Positions 13,295 through 18,763 of a stretch of 18,763 nucleotides of DNA are shown piece after piece. The first letter of the stretch is position 1; every line of letters begins with the position of its first letter. Both the position numbers and the translations under genes were made by a program. The notes under the pieces are model-generated. The model was not told the DNA's origin. It did no database searches and worked only from the letters and a program-made list of their open reading frames with translations. The DNA comes from Bacillota bacterium (lineage in GTDB: Bacteria > Bacillota > Sulfobacillia > Thermaerobacterales > Thermaerobacteraceae). Location: assembly GCA_003242195.1 (NCBI GenBank), contig QGUQ01000003.1:1-18763 (forward strand). Direction: 5' to 3'.

Positions 13295-14404
13295 TTACGA
13301 GACCGCGAGCTGAAGGAATTCCTTGGTGACCCGGGTCAGGATCTCACCGCCGTTCTCGGTGACCACCACCAGATCCTCGATGCGGACGCCTCCCCAGCCG
13401 GGCAGGTAGATGCCCGGCTCAACGGTCACCACCATGCCCGGTGCCAGCACGTCGTCTCGGCCGTTGGCGGCCAGCCGGGGCCCCTCGTGGACCTCCAGGC
13501 CAACCCCGTGGCCCGTGGCGTGGCCGAAGTGGTCGCCGTACCCCGCCTCCTCGATGACCGCGCGGGCGGCACGGTCGACCTCGGCGCCGGTGGCCCCGGG
13601 ACGAACCGCCGCCAGAGCCCGCCGCTGGGCCTCCAGGACGATGTCGTAGATTCGGCGTTGCCGCTCGCCGGCCGGGCCGACCACCACCGTCCGCGTGCAG
13701 TCGGAGGCGTAGCCCCCGTAGAGAGCGCCGTAATCGATGGTCACGAAGTCGCCCGCCTCGATCACCCGGTCGCTGGCCGTGCCGTGGGGCAGGGCCGAGC
13801 GAGGGCCGGAGGCGACGATGAGATCGAAGGAGACCCCTTCGGCGCCGCGCCGGCGCATGGCGAACTCGAGTTGCAGCGCCACCTCCCGCTCCGTCACACC
13901 GGGGCGCAGGTCGGCCAGCACCTCCAGCAGCGCCTCGTCGGCGATGCGGGCCGCCTGCCGGATGGCTGCGATCTCTGCGGGATCCTTGATCCGGCGCAGT
14001 TCCTCGATCCATCCCCCCACGGCCACCATTTCCACTTTCTCCGGCAGGGCGCCGCGCAGGCGCTCCCACTGGGCGTAGGTGAGGTGGTCGCGCTCGAATC
14101 CCAGGCGGCCCAATCCCAGCTCCTGGATCCGCCGGCCCAGGTGGCGGTAGACGTCGGGCTCGTGGCGCACGATCTCGAAGCCGGGGGCCTGGGCCGCGGC
14201 CTGCTCCAGATAGCGGAAGTCGGTCCAGAGCTCCGCCCGGTCGGCGGTGATCAGCAACCATCCGGAGCTACCGGTGAAGCCGCTGAGGTAGCGGCGATTG
14301 GCCGGTGAACCGACCAGAAGGCCCTCCAGGTTTTCCTCCGCCATGCGCCGGCGCAGCCTTTCCAGCCGCGCGGCCGTGGCGGCCTGCGGGGTCGCCTCTG
14401 CCAT
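13295..14404 (-). CDS. pepP: M24 Xaa-Pro aminopeptidase
   Basis: Cytosolic dinuclear metallopeptidase removing N-terminal residues preceding proline. The N-terminal creatinase-like domain (about 12-135: NLEGLLVGSPANRRYLSGFT) precedes the pita-bread domain, with ligands Asp224 (TIDYGA), Asp235 (ASDCTRT), His299 (ATGHGVGLEVHE), Glu329 (VTVEPGIYLPG) and Glu343 (VRIEDLVVV), all present. The 369 residues fit the 350-360 usual. ATG at 14404 with GGGAGGGG upstream, 15 bases after apt. The pairing with efp is conserved in Firmicutes; both concern proline-containing sequences, although a functional link is unproven. Confidence 0.95.
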   Translation of the reverse strand: MAEATPQAATAARLERLRRRMAEENLEGLLVGSPANRRYLSGFTGSSGWLLITADRAELWTDFRYLEQAAAQAPGFEIVRHEPDVYRHLGRRIQELGLGRLGFERDHLTYAQWERLRGALPEKVEMVAVGGWIEELRRIKDPAEIAAIRQAARIADEALLEVLADLRPGVTEREVALQLEFAMRRRGAEGVSFDLIVASGPRSALPHGTASDRVIEAGDFVTIDYGALYGGYASDCTRTVVVGPAGERQRRIYDIVLEAQRRALAAVRPGATGAEVDRAARAVIEEAGYGDHFGHATGHGVGLEVHEGPRLAANGRDDVLAPGMVVTVEPGIYLPGWGGVRIEDLVVVTENGGEILTRVTKEFLQLAVS

Positions 14405-14419
14405 GCCGTCCCCTCCCGT

Positions 14420-14986
14420 TCAGTAACGTAAGATGGCGTGCACCGGCCGATCGCCCAGCCGCCTCCGGCCTTCCAGGACACCGATCTCGATCAGGTAGGC
14501 GAAGCCGACCACCTCCCCGCCCAGCCGCCCGACCAGCTGGGCGGCGGCGGCACTGGTGCCGCCCGTCGCCAGCACGTCGTCGACGATCAGCACCCGCTGG
14601 CCGGGCGCCACGGCGTCCTCGTGGATCTCGATGGCGGCCGCGCCGTACTCCAGCTGATAGTCGACGCGGGCGGTGGTCAGCGGCAGCTTGCCGGGCTTTC
14701 GGGCCGGGATGAACCCCTTGCCCAGCTCGAGGGCCAGGGGCGCAGCCAGCAGGAAACCCCGGGCCTCGATGCCCAGGACCAGGTCGAAGGAGATGTTCGC
14801 CACGGCCTCGCGCAAGGCATCGACCGCCATGCGGTAGGCCCTGGCCGAGGCCAGCAGCGGGGTGATGTCGAGAAAGGTGACGCCCGGTACCGGGTAGTCG
14901 GGGACGGAACGCACGTGCTGGCGCAGGAATTCCTCGTCCACGCCCACCGGCACCCGCGGGCCCAGATCACCGGTCACGCCGGTCAT
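14420..14986 (-). CDS. apt: Adenine phosphoribosyltransferase
   Basis: Salvages adenine with PRPP to AMP. The PRPP-binding loop VLIVDDVLATGGTS lies at about 132-145, with the family motifs VPDYPVPGVTFLDITPLL, LVLGIEARGFLLAAPLA, GKGFIPARKPGKLP and YQLEYGAAAIEIHEDA. The open frame starts at 15001, but that ATG lacks a ribosome site and its next bases, GGAGG, lie eight bases before the ATG at 14986; I therefore use 14986 (188 residues). A 15-20 residue N-terminal extension remains before the usual family start. In Firmicutes apt more often follows recJ or precedes relA; here it is inserted between lipM and pepP. Confidence 0.95.
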   Translation of the reverse strand: MTGVTGDLGPRVPVGVDEEFLRQHVRSVPDYPVPGVTFLDITPLLASARAYRMAVDALREAVANISFDLVLGIEARGFLLAAPLALELGKGFIPARKPGKLPLTTARVDYQLEYGAAAIEIHEDAVAPGQRVLIVDDVLATGGTSAAAAQLVGRLGGEVVGFAYLIEIGVLEGRRRLGDRPVHAILRY

Positions 14987-14994
14987 CGGTTGTT

Positions 14995-14999
14995 CCTCC
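14995..14999 (-). promoter_or_regulatory. Ribosome binding site deciding apt start
   Basis: GGAGG with 8 bases to the ATG at 14986. It begins inside the first codon of the longer frame, arguing that the ATG at 15001 is not used. Confidence 0.7.
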
Positions 15000-15019
15000 A
15001 TTTCCAGGTAGCGTTGGCG

Positions 15020-15835
15020 TCAGCGACGCTCCGTCCAGGCCGGTTGCCCGTACTTGTCCCGGGCCAGCCCGTCGGCCAGAGCGCGCTCGGCGGGCGTCAT
15101 CTCGCCCTCTTCCCACTCCAGGCCCAGCTCTTCCGAGAGCCCCTCGGCGACCACCCGCTGGACCTCGGCCGCCTCGACCCGGCGGCCCAGGACCTCGTCC
15201 AGGGCGATGACCTGGCGCCGCAGGAGCTCGGCCCGCTGCGGACCGTCCCCGGGCAGCCCGCCCAGCACCCGGGCGTGCAGCTCGGGGACGAAGGACAGCA
15301 AGATGGAGCCGTGTTCCAGCACCGCGTCGCCCTGGCGCACCTGGGCGCTGCCCACCAGCTTCCGACCCGCCACGGTCACCTCGCAGGCGCCCGGCGCGTC
15401 GAAGCAAGCGGCTGAGCCCGGGATACCCGGGCGCACGCGGCGGGTGGCCGGAGCCAGCACCGCCTCCACCCCCAGACGCCGCAAACCGCGCACCAGCCCG
15501 GCGCTGATCCGCCGGTGGGAGTCTATCACGGAGCCCGGCAGCAGCTCCCGCGGCACGACCAGGCAGTAGGTGACCTCCAGGTGGTGGAGGAGCGCCCGCC
15601 CGCCCGTCGGCCGCCGCACCACGTCGATCCCCAGCTCCTGGCAGGCCCGGCGGTCCACCGCCCGGGCCACCGCCTGGAAGTAGCCCAGGGAGACGGCGGG
15701 TGGATCCCAGGCGTAGAAGCGCAACGTGGGGGGCGCCTCCCCGGCGGCGCAGGCGCGCAGCAGCGCCTCGTCCGCCGCCATGTTGGCGGCACCCGGGGCC
15801 GCCGGCGAGCGGATCAGGCGCCCGCGTCGTCCCAC
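15020..15835 (-). CDS. lipM: Octanoyltransferase LipM-like
   Basis: Cofactor transferase of the biotin/lipoate A/B ligase fold. LipM of Bacillus moves octanoate from acyl carrier protein to GcvH as the first step of lipoate synthesis. Seen: RLIRSPAAPGAANMAADEALL at the start, RRPTGGRALLH (about 74-84), SAACFDAPGACEVTVAGRKLVGSAQVRQ with Cys144 and Cys151 as candidate nucleophiles, and EHGSILL. Presence of the Cys and position directly after gcvPB favour LipM over a lipoate-protein ligase; LipL is a less likely alternative. The open frame reaches 15862, overlapping gcvPB by 25 bases, but homology starts near the GTG at 15835, two bases after the gcvPB stop. 271 residues, close to the 278 of B. 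subtilis LipM. Confidence 0.85.
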   Translation of the reverse strand: MGRRGRLIRSPAAPGAANMAADEALLRACAAGEAPPTLRFYAWDPPAVSLGYFQAVARAVDRRACQELGIDVVRRPTGGRALLHHLEVTYCLVVPRELLPGSVIDSHRRISAGLVRGLRRLGVEAVLAPATRRVRPGIPGSAACFDAPGACEVTVAGRKLVGSAQVRQGDAVLEHGSILLSFVPELHARVLGGLPGDGPQRAELLRRQVIALDEVLGRRVEAAEVQRVVAEGLSEELGLEWEEGEMTPAERALADGLARDKYGQPAWTERR

Positions 15836-15837
15836 GC

Positions 15838-17400
15838 CTAGGAGGCCCCCCCCGGCCGCCACCGGAGCACGGGACGGCGGGCGGCGGCAGCCTCGTCCAA
15901 CCGGCGCACGGGCGTGTTATGGGGGGCCTCTTTCAGCAACTCGGGCTGGCGCTCCGCCTCCTCGGCGATCCGCTTCATGACGGCCACGAAGCGGTCCAGC
16001 GTTTCCTTGCTCTCGGTCTCGGTCGGCTCGATCATCAGGGCTTCCTCGACGATGAGGGGGAAGTAGATGGTCGGCGCGTGGATGCCGAAATCCAGCAGCC
16101 GCTTGGCCACGTCCAGGGCCCGCACGCCCGTGCGTTCCCGCAAGTTGGACGCCGAGAGGACGAACTCGTGCTTGCAGACGCGGTCGTAGGGCAGCCGGAA
16201 GTACTCCGCCAGCTGCCGCATCACGTAGTTGGCGTTGAGGACCGCGTCCTCGCTCACCCGGCGCAGGCCCTCCGGGCCCAGGGCACGGATGTAGGCGTAG
16301 GCCCGCACCAGCACCGCAAAGTTTCCGTAGAAGGAGCGCATGCGGCCGATGGCCTGCGGCCGGTTCTCGTCCAGGTAGTAACGCCCCGTCTCGGGATCCC
16401 GCTCGACGAGGGGTGCGGGCAGGAAGGGCACGAGTTTCTCGGTGACGCCCACGGGACCGGAGCCCGGGCCACCGCCGCCGTGGGGCGTGGAGAAGGTCTT
16501 GTGCAGGTTGAAGTGGACCACGTCGAATCCCATGTCCCCCGGGCGTGAGATTCCCAGGATGGCGTTGGCGTTGGCCCCGTCGTAGTAGAGGAGCCCGCCG
16601 GCCTGGTGGACCATCTCCGCGATGCGGTGGATGTTCTCGTCAAACAGGCCCAGGGTGTTGGGATTGGTCAGCATCAGCGCGGCGACCTCGTCATCCAGCA
16701 CCCGTTCCAGTTCCGCCAGGTCCACGCCGCCGCGCTCGTCCGACGCCACCTCCACCACCTTGTAGCCGGCCATGGCGGCGGTGGCGGGATTGGTCCCATG
16801 GGCGGAGTCCGGCACGATGACCTTGTAGCGGTGCCCCTCGCCGCGGGACTCGTGGTAGGCGCGGATGAGGAGGATGCCCGTCAGCTCGCCGTGGGCGCCG
16901 GCCGCCGGCTGGAGGGTGGCCCGCGCCATGCCCCCGATCTCGCACAGGGCCCGTTCCAGGTCGTACATCAGGCGCAGGGCGCCCTGGGCCAGCTCATCGG
17001 GGACGTAGGGATGCAGCCGGCTGAATCCCGGCAGGCCGGCCACGTACTCGTTGACCTTGGGGTTGTACTTCATCGTGCACGAGCCCAGGGGGTAGAAGGC
17101 CGTGTCCACGGCATAGTTCATCTGACTGAGGCGCGTGTAGTGGCGGACCAGGTCCACCTCGGCGACCTCCGGGAGGACCGGGGGCTCACGCCGTAGCAGT
17201 TCCGCGGGCACCAGTTCCTCCACGGGCCGCACGGGGACGTCCGGTTCCGGCAGCCCCGCGCCCCCGCGTCCCGGTCGGCTGTATGTGAAGATCAGGGGTT
17301 CCGGGACCGGTCCGGTACCCGGCATCTCCGGGCCGGCACCGGTGTCGCCGGCCTCCTGCCCCCCAGCGGTGGGCGGGCGGCGGTTGGCCGCGTCGGTCAT
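15838..17400 (-). CDS. gcvPB: Glycine dehydrogenase (decarboxylating) subunit 2
   Basis: PLP-bearing half of the split P-protein; with GcvPA it decarboxylates glycine and loads aminomethyl on lipoyl-GcvH. Signature stretches: HYTRLSQMNYAVDTAFYPLGSCTMKYNPK (about 87-115), the PDSAHGTNPATAAMAG loop, YYDGANANAILG, and NLHKTFSTPHGGGGPG with Lys301 as the PLP Schiff-base lysine. An N-terminal Pro/Gly/Ala-rich extension of about 33 residues brings it to 520, somewhat over the 485-490 usual. The frame is open to 17415, but the ATG at 17400 overlaps the gcvPA stop as ATGA and has GGGAGGTGG in front. Confidence 0.96.
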   Translation of the reverse strand: MTDAANRRPPTAGGQEAGDTGAGPEMPGTGPVPEPLIFTYSRPGRGGAGLPEPDVPVRPVEELVPAELLRREPPVLPEVAEVDLVRHYTRLSQMNYAVDTAFYPLGSCTMKYNPKVNEYVAGLPGFSRLHPYVPDELAQGALRLMYDLERALCEIGGMARATLQPAAGAHGELTGILLIRAYHESRGEGHRYKVIVPDSAHGTNPATAAMAGYKVVEVASDERGGVDLAELERVLDDEVAALMLTNPNTLGLFDENIHRIAEMVHQAGGLLYYDGANANAILGISRPGDMGFDVVHFNLHKTFSTPHGGGGPGSGPVGVTEKLVPFLPAPLVERDPETGRYYLDENRPQAIGRMRSFYGNFAVLVRAYAYIRALGPEGLRRVSEDAVLNANYVMRQLAEYFRLPYDRVCKHEFVLSASNLRERTGVRALDVAKRLLDFGIHAPTIYFPLIVEEALMIEPTETESKETLDRFVAVMKRIAEEAERQPELLKEAPHNTPVRRLDEAAAARRPVLRWRPGGAS

Positions 17401-18749
17401 CGTGCCACCTCCCACGCCGCCACCAGGCCGTCCAGCTCGCGGCGGGTGCGCTGCTCCGTGACCGCTACCAGCAACTGCCCTCGCCGCCCGGGCTCCCAGC
17501 GTCCCAGGTCGGGACCCACCAGATAGCCGGCCTCTCGGGCGGCCGCCGCCGCGTCGACGCCCGGCCGGTCGCAGCGGACGACGAACTCCTTGAAGAAGGG
17601 CGCCTCGAAGGCCAGGTGGAATCCTGGCAGGCCGGCAACGCGCTCCGCCAGGTAGTGGGCCTTCTGAAGGCAGAGCTCCGCCACCCGCCGCAGGCCGCGG
17701 GGGCCCAGGGCGGCGAGGTAGATGGTGCCGGCCAGGGCCATCAGCGAGTGATTGGTGCAGATGTTGGACGTGGCCCGGTCACGGCGGATGTGCTGCTCGC
17801 GGGTCTGCAGGGTGAGCACGTAGCCGGTGCGGCCCTGGCGATCCACCGTCTGCCCGACGACCCGGCCCGGCATCCGCCGTACGTGCTCGGCGCGGCAGGC
17901 GAAGAAGCCGAAGTGGGGGCCGCCGAAGGCCATGGGCAACCCCAAGGCCTGCCCGTCCCCGACCACGATGTCCGCACCGTAGCGGCCCGGCGCCTCCAGC
18001 AACCCCAGGCTGATGGGGTCGGCGCTGACCACCAGCAACGCGCCCCGAGCCTTGACCCGCGCTGCGATCTCGTGGACCGGCTCCAGGCAGCCGTAGAAGT
18101 TGGGTTGCTGGACCAGCACGCAGGCGACGTCGTCGCCGTCCAGGGCGCGCTCTAGCTCCGCCAGGTCGACGGTGCCCGTCCGGCCGTCCGCCGCCACCGT
18201 GGTCACCGGCAGGCGCTGCCCGGCGGCGTAGGTGGCCAGGACCTGGCGGTACTCGGGGTGCACGGTGCCCAGCACGACCACCCGCTCCCGCCGCGCCACG
18301 TTGACCGCCATCAGTGCGGCCTCGGTGAGGGCCGTCGCTCCGTCGTACATCGACGCGTTGGCCACGTCGAGCCCCGTCAGCTCCGCGATCATGGTTTGGA
18401 ACTCGAAGATCGCCCGCAGGGTCCCCTGACTGACCTCGGGCTGGTAGGGCGTGTACGCGGTTGCGAACTCGCCCCGGCCCGCCAGGTAGGGAACGACCGG
18501 GGGGATGAAATGGTCGTAGACGCCGCCGCCCAGGAAACAGACCATGCGGCTGGCCGGGTTCTCGGCCGCCAGTTCCTCCAGGTGGGCGACCAGCTCCGGC
18601 TCGCTGAGGGCCGGCGGCAACCGGAGCGGCTGGCGCAGCCGGACCTCCTCGGGGATGTCGGCAAAGAGCTCGTCGATGGAGCGGATGCCAATGGCGGCCA
18701 TCATCGCGCGCCGGTCTTCGTCCGTATTGGGTAGGTAGGAGATGCCCAT
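17397..18749 (-). CDS. gcvPA: Glycine dehydrogenase (decarboxylating) subunit 1
   Basis: N-terminal half of the split P-protein of the glycine cleavage system. It is complete at 450 residues, the usual size: YLPNTDEDRRAMMAAIG at the start, CFLGGGVYDHFIPPVVPYL, TAYTPYQPEVSQGTLRAIFEFQ, ASMYDGATALTEAALMA, DGQALGLPMAFGGPHFGFFA and RRDRATSNICTNHSLMALA are all hallmarks. ATG at 18749 with GGGGGG about six bases upstream, only 14 bases from the window edge, so gcvT and gcvH, expected upstream, would lie outside. No glycine riboswitch can be assessed here. It overlaps gcvPB by ATGA. Confidence 0.97.
   Translation of the reverse strand: MGISYLPNTDEDRRAMMAAIGIRSIDELFADIPEEVRLRQPLRLPPALSEPELVAHLEELAAENPASRMVCFLGGGVYDHFIPPVVPYLAGRGEFATAYTPYQPEVSQGTLRAIFEFQTMIAELTGLDVANASMYDGATALTEAALMAVNVARRERVVVLGTVHPEYRQVLATYAAGQRLPVTTVAADGRTGTVDLAELERALDGDDVACVLVQQPNFYGCLEPVHEIAARVKARGALLVVSADPISLGLLEAPGRYGADIVVGDGQALGLPMAFGGPHFGFFACRAEHVRRMPGRVVGQTVDRQGRTGYVLTLQTREQHIRRDRATSNICTNHSLMALAGTIYLAALGPRGLRRVAELCLQKAHYLAERVAGLPGFHLAFEAPFFKEFVVRCDRPGVDAAAAAREAGYLVGPDLGRWEPGRRGQLLVAVTEQRTRRELDGLVAAWEVAR
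17405..17413 (-). promoter_or_regulatory. Ribosome binding site deciding gcvPB start
   Basis: GGGAGGTGG within the 3' end of gcvPA, its GGAGG core seven bases before the ATG at 17400. It occupies the codons that the longer frame would translate and supports the ATGA-coupled start. Confidence 0.75.
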
Positions 18750-18763
18750 CGCTCGCCCCCCGC

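Noticed and set aside
1..18763. CRISPR array, tRNA, rRNA or insertion sequence
   Set aside because: No regularly spaced repeats, no cloverleaf-like or rRNA-like sequence, and no transposase motifs were seen by reading both strands.

Overview
The window is very GC-rich and densely coded. Every gene I can support lies on the minus strand, so transcription runs from high to low coordinates. A complete spoIIIA sporulation operon, synteny like that of Bacillus (gcvPA-gcvPB-lipM ... pepP-efp ... spoIIIA ... asp23-nusB-folD-xseA-xseB-ispA) and Ala/Arg/Gly-rich proteins point to an endospore-forming, high-GC Firmicute. A Thermaerobacter/Symbiobacterium-type lineage is my inference; no species marker such as rRNA is present.

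Layout, from upstream (right) to downstream (left). (1) 18749-12699: a metabolic run with gcvPA and gcvPB (glycine decarboxylase), lipM (octanoyl/lipoyl transfer, probably to GcvH), apt (purine salvage), pepP (M24 peptidase) and efp (elongation factor P). It ends at a hairpin near 12656-12679. (2) 12545-11877: one gene for a CD1247-like protein with a coiled-coil N-terminus and a zinc ribbon, closed by a textbook intrinsic terminator at 11833-11864. (3) 11667-5919: spoIIIAA to spoIIIAH in canonical order, encoding the mother-cell half of the SpoIIIA-SpoIIQ channel. (4) From a consensus-like sigma-A promoter at 5825-5796: asp23, amaP and a DUF2273 membrane protein (envelope stress module), then nusB, folD, xseA, xseB and ispA. 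(5) 403-1: a gene-poor stretch where dxs would be expected by synteny; I see only a short open fragment and GC-rich inverted repeats.

Junctions are tight. ATGA or GTGA stop-start overlaps occur at gcvPA/gcvPB, folD/xseA, xseB/ispA and amaP/DUF2273, indicating translational coupling. Several longest open frames overrun the likely start, and I chose internal starts for apt, lipM, gcvPB, spoIIIAB, spoIIIAD, spoIIIAH, xseA and nusB from overlaps, Shine-Dalgarno sequences or family length.

I do not see an undescribed multi-gene system; this is a conserved core region. The items most worth a second look are an arginine at the EF-P modification site (R32), a Leu-to-Trp change next to the FolD catalytic Gln, a 12-bp perfect hairpin overlapping the -35 box of the asp23 promoter, an 11-bp tandem repeat plus inverted repeat upstream of spoIIIA, the stand-alone zinc-ribbon gene in front of spoIIIA, and the synteny break after ispA.
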